Shown here one piece after another: positions 10,566 to 21,686 of a DNA stretch of 57,107 nucleotides. The DNA is from Reticulitermes lucifugus. Lineage: Eukaryota; Arthropoda; Insecta; Blattodea; Rhinotermitidae. The DNA lies in contig JAKCWW010000765.1 in NCBI GenBank assembly GCA_026260175.1, positions 1-57,107 on the forward strand, in the 5' to 3' direction. How positions within the stretch are numbered: position 1 is the first letter of the stretch; each line of letters begins with the position of its first letter. A model generated the notes under the pieces. It saw nothing but the letters and a program-made list of their open reading frames with translations, made no database searches and was not told the DNA's origin. The translations under genes were made by a program, and so were the position numbers.

Positions 10566-11215
10566 TATTACTCGATGACTTGTAACTGGATTATTTGTAG
10601 TCAGATAGGGCTTCGACACTTTGTGACAGATACAAGCTACTGTAATTGTCGTCTTTAGTAAGATTAGATTACTGATGATACACAATCGCTTTGGTTTCTC
10701 TTACAAGTAGAAACCCGGGCGTCTTCCGAATAAAAGACTAGACCGTTTATGGCGGCTGTACCTGTCTGCTTGGCAGCACTGGTCCTGATTTAATGTTCTC
10801 CGTGTCTTTGATGAGTAATTAAATAACAATGTTTAACACGCGGATGGTTTAAACCTACCCATTATCGTTGCACAACACTCGACATTAGCCTCGAAATTAG
10901 TTAGGATCTCCGTGTTCCACAGTTTTAAAAATTATCCGTTAAGTCGCTCTATAATGGGGACTGGAAAAGATGGTAGGCCTATACCACAAAATTTGGTTCA
11001 TTTACTTACAATATCTATTTCTTAGAATTTGAAGCCATTAGAAAAGTTGTATAGAGACGGGCTGTAGTAGATTGGAATTCTGCAGTGGCTTTTGAGGCGG
11101 GCCACGAAGAGGTGGGGAAGCGGTTTTCCTTCCGTAGATCGATTAATAGTTTTTTTAGTGCAACTTAGAAGTTAAAACTTCGGAAGCTACTTATCTTCTG
11201 TTCGCCGGTTACAAT

Positions 11216-11240
11216 GTAAATAAATAAATAAATAAATAAA
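11216..11240. repeat. (TAAA)n microsatellite
   Basis: About six TAAA units. Such runs often mark retroelement tails; no element is recognised beside it. Confidence 0.85.
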
Positions 11241-11379
11241 AGGGTTAAATGCTTGTAATTAATATTAACTGAGAAAGAATATGTAGGGGTAGTTTTTATA
11301 TGTCTTTTGTTTATGATACATCGCGAGTTCTCTGAACTTCGGAAGATGTCGATATCCAATATCACACTTTCGCGTTTAA

Positions 11380-11589
11380 CCCTTTAAAGCACAGTGGTTA
11401 CTGTTTGCACTACATCATTTAGCTTTAACAGATTCTGCCTTTTGTCTGCACAGTGTCTTTGTAGGTTTAATATGGCTTTCGCAGTGAACAGCGATTTTTT
11501 CCCTCAACAAAGGTAAGAGATGGAGACACTGCGTGTTGTCTGTGAAGTAGGAGCATTTTTTTATTAGACGAATTTCATGCTTCAGAGGG
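11380..11589. mobile_element. piggyBac-type MITE (PB1 family)
   Basis: Starts TTAA-CCCTTTAAAG (TTAA at 11376-11379) and ends CTTCAGAGGG-TTGA, a decayed TTAA. The interior shares blocks with the better copy at 18526-18752, such as GAACAGCGATTTTT. Confidence 0.55.
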
Positions 11590-11629
11590 TTGAAGTGCGT
11601 CGTTACGATTAACTATTACACCAGACAAG

Positions 11630-11806
11630 TACTGTCTCCGGCTGTACGCCCCCACATAGCTGGTAGGTAGTTTCCAGCGTTTTGAAGGAACCTTCTGCTT
11701 CCATCTTCAAGGCAGAGGACTTGTATGTAACTACCAAATTACACGGTGACACATGCCAGAAGACAGCAGCCATCGTACTGTCCGCTGTGAGAACTGAACT
11801 CTCCCC
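11630..11806. mobile_element. FB1 foldback copy
   Basis: A + half ends TAGCTGGTAGG. The centre reads CCAGCGTTTTGAAGGAACC-TTCTGCTTCCATCTTCAAGG. The reversed half reads ACCAAATTACACGGTGACAC-CCAGAAGAC and ends CTGTGAGAACT, the mirror of the GAGGTTCTCACAG end. Confidence 0.7.
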
Positions 11807-11916
11807 TGGCTGACGTAATACGCACTGCTTCGGCGTATAACAGCGTAACACACAAAAAGTATTAAGCATCACGGCATGTTGTGTCGAGGAGTATGGACGT
11901 AGGCATGTACTGTCAG

Positions 11917-12125
11917 ATTTGATTGTTCTCACAGCGGCATTGATGATTCAAGTTTACTAGGATATGAAGCCCTGTTGATTGGTAAATTGTTACAGACGTT
12001 TCAGAAGAGCATGATGCCTTTATGTTCGGAGTAGTTCAAGAACCGTGAAGATGGATGCAGCAAGCTCCTCGGAAACGTCGGTAACTTTTAAAGTCAAGGC
12101 GGCGTCATATCTCAGAAGGCTTGAA
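11917..12125. mobile_element. FB1 foldback copy
   Basis: Begins TGTTCTCACAGCGGC and has a second central block, GTGAAGATGGATGCAGCAAG-CTCCTCGGAAACGTC. It closes with the mirror half GGCGTCATATCTCAGAAGGC. It lies about 110 bp after the preceding copy. Confidence 0.65.
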
Positions 12126-12159
12126 TATTTAGTGGAAGTGTAACTTCGCGTATTCTTAA

Positions 12160-12280
12160 CCTGGGCACTAGATAGAGGTGAGTAATCAGCTTCACACTCC
12201 GGCCGAGTTACCCTCGGAGAGAGATGCTTCTGTATCCATTGGTTAGGAGGCTGGATGAGCTCCACGTCTGGTTTGTTTAT
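12160..12280 (-). mobile_element. SINE-A fragment
   Basis: The reverse-strand body matches the shared SINE-A order: CCTAACCAATGGATACAGA, then the CTCCGAGGGTAACTCGGCC block and GTGAAGCTGATTACTCACC, then CTAGTGCCCAGGTTAAGAA. The head is absent. Confidence 0.65.
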
Positions 12281-12857
12281 CAGTCGGTGATTGCAGTGCT
12301 AATGGTAATTGTGTCCTGTTGCCGTTATTATTTTAATTTGAACAGTTAATTTCAATTCACATATCTGGATATTGACTGTGTAAGGGTTACTACAGCAGGA
12401 TTGACTTGTGCCGGTTCTGCTAGGATCGTGTGCCTTGGTCCAAGAGTAGAGCGTTCACATCTTGGTATTAAGGCGAAACTACTGCGAGTGACCATGTGCT
12501 TTGCCACACAGGAGTTCACGGGTGTGACTTGATGTGGAGGTCATTTGCCTCTGCTCGCTAGCTCGGCTCATTAGGAACACGGCCAAATCGTGGTGTTTAG
12601 TGTTTGGTGAAGTTTAGAGGTGTTGGCATTTTTAATTATTGGAATCCGAAATTCTATTGGATGTGCATAGACCTAGTTTTGTAACATATTGTTACGTATG
12701 TATAGGCGTGAAACTTGGTCAGGCACATGTAGGGAAGAACATAGGCTTCATGTGTTCCAGAGCAAGGTGCTGAAGAAAACGTATGGACCTTCGGGGGAGG
12801 AAGTAACGGGAGGGCGGAGAACATTGCATTGCGGAAGTTCATAATTTGTAGCCATCG

Positions 12858-13185
12858 CCATATATTATGAGGGTGATCAAATCAAGGGGGATGAGATGGG
12901 TAGGGCATGTGGTACGTATGGAAGCTAAGAGAATTGCATGCAAGTTTTTGTTGGCAAAACCGGAAGGAAAGAGATCTGTTGGAAGACCTAGGCGTAGATG
13001 ATAGAATGGTAAGGTAATAGTAATAATAAATAAAATGGAAGGGTGTTGACTGGATTTATCTAGATCAGGACATGGACAAGTGGCGCCGCTGTGAAAACGG
13101 TAGTGAATATTCAGGTTCCTTAAAATGGGGGGAATTTCTTTTCTAGCTGGGGAACTGTTAGCTTCTTAAGAAGGATGCCGCTCCC
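12858..13185 (+). pseudogene. LINE ORF2 C-terminal relic, best preserved tail
   Basis: Frames read IKSRGMRWVGHVVRMEAK at 12870-12925, then LLAKPEGKRSVGRPRRR, a broken IKWKGVDWIYLDQDMDKW, then a G-N-F-type tail and SRRM near the end. One small AT insertion separates the halves. Confidence 0.8.
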
Positions 13186-13384
13186 AGAGGTGACTTACAT
13201 TGTAGGCGTTTTGACACGCTTATATTTCAGTTAAAACATTCATCGCCTTTTGTGGAACTCCCAGTAGCCCGCATGTGGTCCATATCATGAGCCAGACGAA
13301 GCTACAGATACACAATTTCTTTAATCATTTGAAGTCTGAAACTCGTGTGGGTACTTGCGGTGTATCTGATGTTTCCGTTCTTCT

Positions 13385-13540
13385 GTGATATGACGTCGCG
13401 TCATTGGGTAATTGTTTTCCGGCGTTTCGAGACCACTTTGTTGTCTCGAAATTCAGGAACTGATTACCCAGTGACGTGGCGTCATATCCCAAAGAACGGA
13501 AACCACAATTTCACGGCTGCGAAAACGGAGAAACTTAAAA
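13385..13540. mobile_element. FB1 foldback copy, divergent
   Basis: The left half GATATGACGTCGCGTCATTG-GGTAATTG is mirrored by TGATTACCCAGTGACGTGGC-GTCATATC. The centre keeps CCGGCGTTTCGAGA. The outer right end reads TTTCACGGCTGCGAAAAC, matching the family end. Confidence 0.7.
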
Positions 13541-13934
13541 CTGAAATTATTTAATCCGGAGGATAAGTATTGTCCTGAAGAAACGTTAAAATTACTGAAG
13601 TGTTAAAGTAGGCAAGACTTTGAAGCGGATACTTCAGAATAGGAGGCAGAAGTCTAGCCACAACACAGTGTTCGTTTGATCGTATCCTTCTTTATGAAAC
13701 GTGGTTACCAAGTATATAAGACTGTGCATTAGATATGGATGGGGGAGGAGGGCACTGTATTTCTACCTGTGGTTTTGTATAGGTGTGAAAGTATGTCACG
13801 GTGAGCACAAAGAACGTTTTGAGAACAAAATGCTGAGGGTCGTATTTGGACTTGAAATGGAGGAAATGACGTGAGGATGGGGTCAGCTACGTAGTGATAA
13901 GTTTCACAATTCCTATTATTTATCTTTTTTTTTT

Positions 13935-14060
13935 CAATGCCGTGTGCAGGCCAGTGCGGCCCAAGGCCTCCCATTTTCTGGATTTCCGAATCTGTTTATA
14001 CGTAGACATTCGGTAGGACTCCCTGGGCGCGGATGGGCCTGTCTCAGGGCTTTTACCAAT
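13935..14060 (-). mobile_element. SINE-C fragment
   Basis: Shares the 'ATTCGGTAGGACTCC' block and the order GGCC-CCTC-ATTC of the SINE-C copies at 51868 and 56868. It is short and diverged. Confidence 0.4.
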
Positions 14061-14081
14061 GCGTTGAACACAAACAGAACA

Positions 14082-14162
14082 AGATAGTCAATGTACGTGT
14101 AACGTAAAGTTCCTGGAGCGTTCGCGTAACCATTGTTGCTATGGAAACGAAATTGCGCGTTT
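14082..14162. repeat. Dispersed repeat shared with 41538-41612
   Basis: The blocks GTCAATGTACGTGTAACGTA and GCGTAACCATTGTTGCTATG-GAAA recur as ACAATGTATGTATAAACGTA and GCGCAACCATTGTTGCCGTG-GAAA near 41550. Family unknown. Confidence 0.6.
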
Positions 14163-14574
14163 CCTTTATATTATTATTGACATAGTGTACTTGTTAACAA
14201 TTAAAACAGTTGAATGTTGCCGTGGAAACGCAACAATGGGTGCCCTTTGCACTGTTGTTGAACTACAGATTATTTCGTACTGCTGTCAGCAGGGTAAACG
14301 TACTTGACATCTTCATGCAAGGTGCCCGATATTGTTGTCCGATTTAACCACATTTGGATTTTCTCGACAGATATTCGTAAAATCCCCCGATATAAAATTT
14401 CACGAAAATTTGTCCAGTGGGAGCCACGCTGATACGTGTGGACAGACATGACGCAGCTAACAGGCGCTTTTCGTTATTAATGAGAATGTGCCTGAAATCC
14501 ACGATCTTAATACCCGAGCAGAAGAAGATAATACTTGAGGGCCTCAGACGTAGCTGCAGAGAAAATCGGCGTCG

Positions 14575-14920
14575 TGTTATTGCCAGGACGTTGCACGTGT
14601 ATGAGATGGGGGGGGGACGTGCAGTAAAAATATGGAAGAGATAAAAAAGCATGCTTAATTTTGGTAGGGAAAAGTAGAAATCACTTGGTAAACATGAATG
14701 TAGATGGGAAGTTAATTTTAAAATGAATTCTGCAGAAATAGGGTGGGAGGTTTCATGCTTGACTTCTGTGATTGCGGTAATAAGCCTAGAGAGTCTATGA
14801 ACAGCGGGGTAGACCTATATTTGACTACTAGCTTCTCAAGAAGGACACTTCGGTTGACTTTGTAACCTCCTACCAGACAACACGGTGCCATTACCCAGAA
14901 GACATCCAACTAAAAAAACA
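14575..14920. mobile_element. LINE tail relic followed by an FB1 half
   Basis: 14575-14860 carries the spacing of the LINE C-terminal tail in highly decayed form, ending in the AGCTTCTCAAGAAGGAC motif seen after other LINE tails. 14862-14915 is a reversed FB1 half (CCTACCAGACAACACGGTGC, then CCCAGAAGAC). Confidence 0.5.
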
Positions 14921-16200
14921 GGAAATAGCACTGTAGCATCGCATCTAAATTAATTGCCGGAGTCACACGTTTCACCAATTTGGTTCCGGGTCTTTGTTTT
15001 CAGGTAGAATTTATCCTAAAATCCATTGGATGCTGCGACTGTGGAATCTTAAGGTGGTGATACTTATTTATAGCTCCGGAAAAATCACCCTCATATTCTC
15101 CTGCTAGCGGAAGTTGTTGCAGCCGAGACTCGTGGGGTTCTTACGGGCCATTGCACTTCACGTATCCGTCATTTTAAGTACGCCGACCCTTTTAGCACAG
15201 CGGTAACTATATGTACCACCTACTTTAACGTTAAGAAACTATGCCAGCGTCGTTCCTATGATATTTATGGAAAAAATTGACACTGGGAGAGGACTTTCAC
15301 CGAATACTGCGTTTTTCGCTGTAACATTCCGCGAATGCTCCACACTGATATTTCATTCATCTCCCATTGACGCTGTGCAATATCTTGGCTATTGACCGCA
15401 TAGCTGGTTAAACACATCTCTTGTCTGACGATAAGAAATTCGGTGTTTCGTCAACACAGTGTACGTTGCAATAAACAGCGATTTTCTATCGCTAAACAGC
15501 ACTAACCTATTCGTCTTTGTAATGGAGGTGCCCTGCGTTTTTATGAGGTAGGAAGTGACTTTAAATACCTATATTGTTTAGGTGAAAATACACTTTTTCG
15601 TGAACAACCTGGCTGGGGAGCACATCTCATGCTGTGGATGACATCCTTTCACAAAGTGACATGTCCAGCCGTCGGCCTGGCATATCCGCCCGACTGTCTG
15701 TCTCCCCTTTAAGGCTTCAAGTAATCAATAATAATGGAATAATCGATTTTAGGTGCTACATTATGTTCCCAAAAGTATCTTGCAATAAAGTGTATTTTAT
15801 GTTTGCCGCTGCTCTTCAGGCTAGCTTGAAATATGAGTCCGATTGTCCGTTCTCTAGTCGCCACTGCCCTAAAAGGGACAGACAGACGTCTTATGGTTAG
15901 AGTAGATGTGTGTAGTGGTTTGGGTTGGAGCACCATGTCACCGGCTTATGTAAACTATGCAGGCCGCATATCTTGAGAAGTGTAAAATTGTAGATATTCA
16001 GTTCATGTCTCCCATTTATACGTAGATCTAAAGGAATCTGAGAATAAATAATTAATATGGGTTAAAATTAGTTTTAAATCCAACAAAAAGTTCTTTTGAT
16101 AAACATCATTTTAAACTTGCGGCTTGTTATATTATATTTGTAATACAAATATCTAAAAAGCACTGTTTATAAAACACCGACAAAATGCACTTCACTTTTA
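14920..16200. other. Intron 1, largely unassigned
   Basis: 15190-15550 contains blocks resembling the PB1 family (CCCTTTTAGCACAGCGGTAA near the left, AATAAACAGCGATTTT near 15470). Neither a complete element nor a target TTAA pair was found. Confidence 0.35.
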
Positions 16201-16221
16201 CTTTTATTATGTATTAATAGA

Positions 16222-16265
16222 CCCCTACATATGTTTCGGTTTATGTAAAAACCATCATCAGGGGG
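16222..16265 (-). ncRNA. Hammerhead-like motif HH4
   Basis: On the reverse strand: stem I CCCC/GGGG, core CTGATGA (16255-16261), extra T, stem II GGTTT/AAACC, GAAAC, loop ATAT, triplet GTA. Stem II differs at several positions from HH3 but stays paired. All invariant core bases are present. Flanking arms of a foldback were not found. Confidence 0.65.
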
Positions 16266-16377
16266 TTCAAAAGTACTTATATTCTACATCCAACAGTGAA
16301 CCGTGAAATATGCGCGGTGAGACTAATATAAAAAATCTAAAAAGCAGTTCGAATGCGTGTTTTGTGCGAATTTGAGT

Positions 16378-16505
16378 TTTTCGCAGCGGTCTTGAAGATT
16401 CAAGTCTTCTGGGATGTTACGCCGCGTCGGCTGGTAAATAGTTACCGACGTTTTGAAGGAGAGTAGTGCCTTCATTTTCAGAGTAAAATAGTCCAAGAAG
16501 AATTT
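16378..16505 (+). mobile_element. FB1 copy, left half plus centre
   Basis: Reads TTTTTCGCAGCGGT, AAGTCTTCTGGGATGTTACG, a CGGCTGGTAA stretch, then CCGACGTTTTGAAGGAG and CTTCATTTTCAGAG. The mirror half is lost. Confidence 0.65.
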
Positions 16506-17654
16506 GATTCATATTTTGTTGCAGTTTGTCTAGATATGTTGCGAGAGCCCGGTGTGAATGGGCCGTGTCGACTTTACTCGCCCCTGGATTAGAGTGTCAT
16601 CAGCGTGAGTCTGGAACTGGACCGGCGCACACTACGTACGTCGAACCGAACCGAATCGAATTTTCCGGTTGGTGGATCTTGAAACAAAATCGAATAAAAG
16701 AATGTTCGAAGTGGCTTGATGCTTCAATGCCATGTCAGCCATGGACATTTTATATGTAAAGACGGCTGTAGTGTCAGCGGTTTGTTAAGATCTGTGGCAG
16801 AAGAGGATTGTGGGCGAAAACGTTGGAAACGGTGGGTCCATAAGATGTGAAGGAAGTGGAAGAGGGCACTAGAATTGTCTGCGGTATTGTATTACATACA
16901 CTAATGGTGGGAAATCCGTAGAATACGACAGATGTTAGGAATATCTCCTTCGTTTGTTGTACATAATTGAACCGGCACCAATGAAGCAGAATGCGTCACT
17001 CCGGGAAGCTGTCGACTAGAAAATGTATGCAATCAGAAAAGGATATTAATTTTTCGAATTCGGACACTATCTGCTACGGAAAATCGTGAATTTCCTGTGG
17101 ATGGAATTCCCTTATTCTGTGTCATCTGTTATCGCACCACAGATGTTTCCATCTGACGGTCGTCTTTAAATTCGTGACCGCCAAGATTTCGTTTTAGCGC
17201 TGGAAACAGACGATAAGTGCTCGGCGACGAATTCCCCTGATACTCGTTCAGTCACAATCAGTACAGTCAATTTTGCGCTGCCAAACTTGTAGCATTATCT
17301 TCGGCATACCGCGTGGCTGCAACATAGTAATTTTATCGAAAATGCCAACTGCGTTTGCACACTTTGTCTTATATTCTTAGATTTAATCGTATAAGCGTCG
17401 GAACGCGTATCCCTATCGCCTGGTCTCCTGGGCGACTAACTTTGTACAGTGACGCTTAGTATATCCATCATAACTGTTACTTACATACATGAATGTGTAT
17501 CAGTTCACATGCCTCGAGCAGAAAGCACCAGATAACAGTGCGGGTCACAGGTCACTCCAGTATTACGTCCTCAGAATGGAACTTACTTCTTACTATAATA
17601 GCTTTTATTTTAACCAACATATGCACTACACCTTGTCGTCATATATACCCCTAC

Positions 17655-17916
17655 NNNNNNNNNNNNNNNNNNNNNNNNNNNNNNNNNNNNNNNNNNNNNN
17701 NNNNNNNNNNNNNNNNNNNNNNNNNNNNNNNNNNNNNNNNNNNNNNNNNNNNNNNNNNNNNNNNNNNNNNNNNNNNNNNNNNNNNNNNNNNNNNNNNNNN
17801 NNNNNNNNNNNNNNNNNNNNNNNNNNNNNNNNNNNNNNNNNNNNNNNNNNNNNNNNNNNNNNNNNNNNNNNNNNNNNNNNNNNNNNNNNNNNNNNNNNNN
17901 NNNNNNNNNNNNNNNN
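17655..17916. other. Assembly gap (262 N)
   Basis: A run of undetermined bases inside the foldback. A hairpin-forming repeat plausibly blocked sequencing or assembly. A further single N occurs at 34622. Confidence 0.99.
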
Positions 17917-17945
17917 ATGTGTAGTCCGTGTTTATATACTTTGAT

Positions 17946-17988
17946 CCCCCTGATGATGACTAATAAGTAGTCGAAACATTTGTAGGGG
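17946..17988 (+). ncRNA. Hammerhead-like motif HH5
   Basis: Stem I is CCCC (17946-17949) with GGGG (17985-17988). The core CTGATGA lies at 17950-17956, followed by an extra T. Stem II is GACT (17958-17961) with AGTC (17969-17972). GAAA is at 17973-17976, then AC/GT stem III around ATTT, and triplet GTA ending at 17984. The textbook core is complete apart from the extra T. Confidence 0.68.
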
Positions 17989-18525
17989 TATATATGACGA
18001 AAAGGGTGTAGTGCATATGTTGGTTAAAATAAAAGCTATTATATAAGACAATGCACGGTGAATATAATGTGAAATTTATTTCTTATTACTTTTTTGGCAC
18101 CTAAGATTTTGAAGTGTCTCCTAGATTTTGCGGAATTTGTGGACCGCTGCAGTTAGTAATCTTCGTAGGCCTATTTAATTAGGCCTGTAAGGGATACCGC
18201 TGTCAGATCTTACAGATATATCGGTAAATGCTATAAAACTGGGGGCCTGTTCCCACACACGTTTTTTATATAATCCAGAACACTTTTAGTGACGGTCGCA
18301 TACTCGCGAAAAGCGCCTATTAGCTTCGCTATGTCCGTACGTCGGTCTGTCTGTCCGCATGTATCAGAGCGGCTCTTACTGGACGGATTTCCGTAAAATT
18401 TGATATTGGAGACTTTTAGGAAAATCTGTCGGGGGGGAAAATCCAAATTTGTTTGAAACCGGGCAAAAATATCGGGCATCTTTCGTGAAGACCTAAGTAT
18501 GTTTTATCGTTTCCAGCGACATTAA

Positions 18526-18752
18526 CCCTTTAAAGACGAAATCAACCTGAATGGTATGTAAAGATTCAGTCCGTACCGCGCAGTAAGCACGCACCGTCTC
18601 AGTTATAAAAAGCAGTGTGTTAATGCTGTATAGAAAAGTAATCGGTGTTTGTTCTGAGATCCATACAAAACAGACACACACTGTCAGCGGAGTGTAGATT
18701 TTTTTAATGTTAAACCTGTTGGTACATAAAGTGACCACTAGGCTTTAAAAGG
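18526..18752. mobile_element. piggyBac-type MITE PB1, intact ends and TTAA TSD
   Basis: TTAA at 18522-18525 and TTAA at 18753-18756 flank inverted ends CCCTTTAAAG and CTTTAAAAGG. TTAA duplication is the mark of piggyBac insertions. It is 227 bp and non-coding. The apparent reverse-strand peptide is conserved only because the repeat is. Confidence 0.8.
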
Positions 18753-19089
18753 TTAAATTGCAGTTAAATAAAATGGTATCAGACTGTTAGGATAACTGAG
18801 GAGGTGTAAACGTAAGGCGAACGAACGTAGTTTGTATATTTTGTTATAAGTAGGTTTGCATTAGAGTCGTAATTGGCATCTTTACTTCAGCTTTCGTTGT
18901 GGAAAATTGCATTATTACTCGTTCATTTAACCCCTTTCCTACACAAAGGATATTAACTCCCCACTTTCTTTGTGGTTGTACTATGTAATTAGCTCTGTTA
19001 CAGGAGGGAAGCGAGAGCATGTACTGCGTTGGAGGTACGTGGAAACAGAAGCGGCTAAGAACGCTTTAAAGAAAATACAGTCTTTACCA

Positions 19090-19262
19090 CCTGCTTGTTC
19101 CAGGCCAGTCCGTGTGAGATTTGTGGTGGACAAAGTGGCACTGGTGCAGGTTTTACTCCGAGTACTTCGGTTTTCCACTCTCAGTGTCATTCCGCACACG
19201 CTCCGTACTTATCTGTTCATCTATCACCGACGCTGTGTAGTAACCTTATTAGTTGCCATTGT
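19090..19262 (+). mobile_element. SINE-B, partial
   Basis: Starts at the B-box side (CCAGGCCAGTCCGTGTGAGA). It continues GACAAAGTGGCACTGG, then CGAGTACTTCGGTTTTCC and the CACCGACGCTGTGTAGTAAC tail common to the family (compare 47508-47690). Confidence 0.65.
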
Positions 19263-19445
19263 CATTAAGTAACACTCTTTTTACCACCTACTTTTAACTG
19301 TTAAGCATCACACGTTTTGCACTCGTACTGTGTTTGCTATGATTTCCACTATAAACGGGGATTGTTTCCGTAAACAGGATTAATCGGTTGGTGTTTGTAA
19401 TAGAGAAGCGGTCGGTTAGACGTAGAAACTAAACTTAAAACGAGA

Positions 19446-19550
19446 TCTGCGCTGTTCTGGGATGTTACGCGGCGTCGTGTGGTAATTGTTTACCGACGTT
19501 TTGGGACAACGTATCGGTCCCATCTTCAAGGGTCAAGAGTCGAAGGAGAA
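19446..19550 (+). mobile_element. FB1 copy, left half plus centre
   Basis: Shows TTCTGGGATGTTACGCGGCG, TGGTAATTG, CCGACGTTTTGGGACAACG, then GGTCCCATCTTCAAGGGT. Confidence 0.6.
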
Positions 19551-19689
19551 AAGAAGGCCGGCACCGTGACGTAGATTCTATATGCGAATGTGCGCGCGGG
19601 GTGGTAATCAGCCTAAAATCAAGGTTGAACTTAAAATAATCAAACCTATCGATTTAATCTGTCTTCCGTTGTCACTATTTAAATCAGTT

Positions 19690-19820
19690 GTGTGAAACCT
19701 CTGGTAGATAGAGCGGCACTGAGACAGGTTTCTCTCGCAGTATTTCGGGGTTTCCCTGTCATCATTTCATCAGTGCTTCGGATTCCTGTTCCATCTTCCA
19801 TCGACGCTACATGGTCTGGA
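19690..19820 (+). mobile_element. SINE-B 3' fragment
   Basis: GGCACTGAGACAGGTTTCTC, then TATTTCGGGGTTTCCCTGTC and CATCGACGCTACATGG follow the SINE-B body order. Confidence 0.5.
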
Positions 19821-20175
19821 TAGTCTGGACAGCGTCACTAAATAAACAAAAAAAACAAAAGGAATTATGTAAAACTCGAAACTCCTGTTATCATGACGTC
19901 ATGTTCTTCTGCCTTTAATAAGATGGTCAGAGTTGTCAAACGGTGGCAGCATTTAGTATTTTTGGAAGCGTTTCCGATAGCATGGATCAACGAAAATGGC
20001 GATGTCATTAACTGTGTGCGTATTTTTGTCTGTTCTGGAGAATTCCGTTTACAAACGTAATGCTGTCTACAGCACCACACTCCCTTGGGACCTCTTGCAG
20101 AGCCTTCCGTTTCCTTTACAATGTTGAACATCTGGGAACTGTGTAATTCTTAATTGGAAGCTTTTACTGCGGTAT

Positions 20176-20355
20176 TGCGATCTTCTGGATTGTGACACCG
20201 CGTAGTATAGTAGGTGGTTACCAACGTGTCGGAGAAAAATACTCCCACCATTTTCAGCCCTAACTCTGCGCTTTTACCCATAAGATGGGGGCATTAGGAT
20301 CCTCCGAAACGTTGCTGCTTGTCTACCACACCACATGGCATCACATCCCGGTGAC
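20176..20355. mobile_element. FB1 foldback copy with + strand ribozyme-like core
   Basis: The left half is CTTCTGGATTGTGACACCGC-GTAG. The right centre is GATGGGGGCATTAGGATCCT-CCGAAACGTT, in which GGGGG could pair loosely with CCTCC ahead of GAAAC. The mirror half is CTACCACACCACATGGCATC-ACATCCC. Confidence 0.65.
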
Positions 20356-21237
20356 TGTAATCTAGAACGGCTGCTCTGCTTGTCGTTTTATACACATAGG
20401 CGTATGTAACAGTCCTAATCGGTTCTGCCGTTACCGATAGTTACGTGTATCTGCGTGTAATTAGTATTCCTTCTTGGTTCATTGTACTCTGCTGCCTGTT
20501 ACACTTAACCGATGTTTGTAATTTCCGGGCCTGTACGTTGGTGGAAGACCAGGGCGGATATGAAATTTTGTATAAACTGGATTGAACTAAACTCTTCGAG
20601 ACAAACAGGATGCCCACCCATGAGCCCTCGGCCCCCTACTCCGTCCCTCTTCCATCCTTTCATTTGCAGTCCCTGTATAATGACACCATGCAGGACGTTC
20701 AAGTTAGGGAAGGGGTACCAGTAACGAAACTTGTCGGTAATAGGCTAATGTAGTAGCAATACTATTCCTATGACTTTATGCTTAACGAATTGTTGCCGTG
20801 ATTCTTTTTATGAAATGAAATTAATGTATTTCACAAACAGAAGTACCCGTTCTTCGACCGGGGTACGGTTATGTTTCTTCTCAGTGCACAATATATAGTA
20901 GCTAAGTATTAAAGCTGGAATGACACATTAAGGAGCTCCTGTAATTAAAATAAATTGGGAATGAAGATTCGAATTGTATCCGGATTTTTGTACCGTAGTA
21001 CATGCACAACGCTTTAACAGTCGTGGCTGCCATACATATTGGCAAGAATAAGGGGTTAAGCTCATGTTTCCATGTAATAAGATATATTTTAGGGGGTTAC
21101 CTGGCAAATTGACATGTTATTCGATGTCAGAATCTTGATCAAGGGCGAGTGTACCAAATGCCTCGCTGTGGTTAAAATCGTAGTTCGACGACGATCGCGG
21201 TGTCAGTATCTTTTGACGCCTTCCCCTTTAACCTATC

Positions 21238-21510
21238 GGGGGTCGGGATAGCTCATTCAGTATAGTGACTCGACTGAGCAGTCTGGGTTCATTTGCCGTC
21301 TGAGGGAGAGATTTATCTCTTGACATCGTTAGACCTGCGCTGAGGCTCACCTGTCCTCTTATCCGATTTGTTACCGGCGGCGCTTTCCAGGGGGGTAGAG
21401 CAGGCATGAAGCGTACCACTCCCCTCTGTCTAGTGCCGAGGTTAATGCACTTCACGCCCCCATACGCCTTTATGGTCTGGTGCGTAATAAAGCACGGGGA
21501 TTAATCTACC
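21238..21510 (+). mobile_element. SINE-A copy
   Basis: The head is GGTCGGGATAGCTCATTCAG. The B box is weak (TGGGTTCATTTGCC). The body continues with GGCATGAAGCGTACCACTCC, CTAGTGCCGAGGTTAATG and the ACGCCTTTATGGTCTGGTGC tail. Confidence 0.65.
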
Positions 21511-21686
21511 TTTATCTGCTGTCGTTATTTTGTTACGTTGTGTTTGTGCTACTCGTTTTCCTGCCCTAAGAAGGTGCTAACAACATAAACATATCTTAAT
21601 CGATGACGTTCTATTGTGTTATATGAACAGCAGACAAGAAAGCACAGACCGTCCGTCACAACTTAATTGTTTATCAGTTTCATTAC

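Larger units (their letters stand above)
17594..18044. mobile_element. Foldback FB3 interrupted by assembly gap
   Basis: The left arm 17594-17654 (TATAATAGCTTTTATTTTAA ... ATATACCCCTAC) is the reverse complement of 17982-18044, with a few differences. The right arm is preceded by a complete hammerhead-like motif. The left arm stops exactly at TACCCCTAC, where the matching reverse-strand motif would begin, and there the N run starts. Confidence 0.75.

Noticed and set aside
17489..17944. Open frames of about 150 codons through the N run
   Set aside because: Most of the length is undetermined bases; the real sequence on both sides has no coding character.
18493..18738. Reverse-strand open frame with partial repeats at 21721-22008
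   Set aside because: Similarity is explained by the PB1 MITE; ends and TTAA flanks define a non-coding element.
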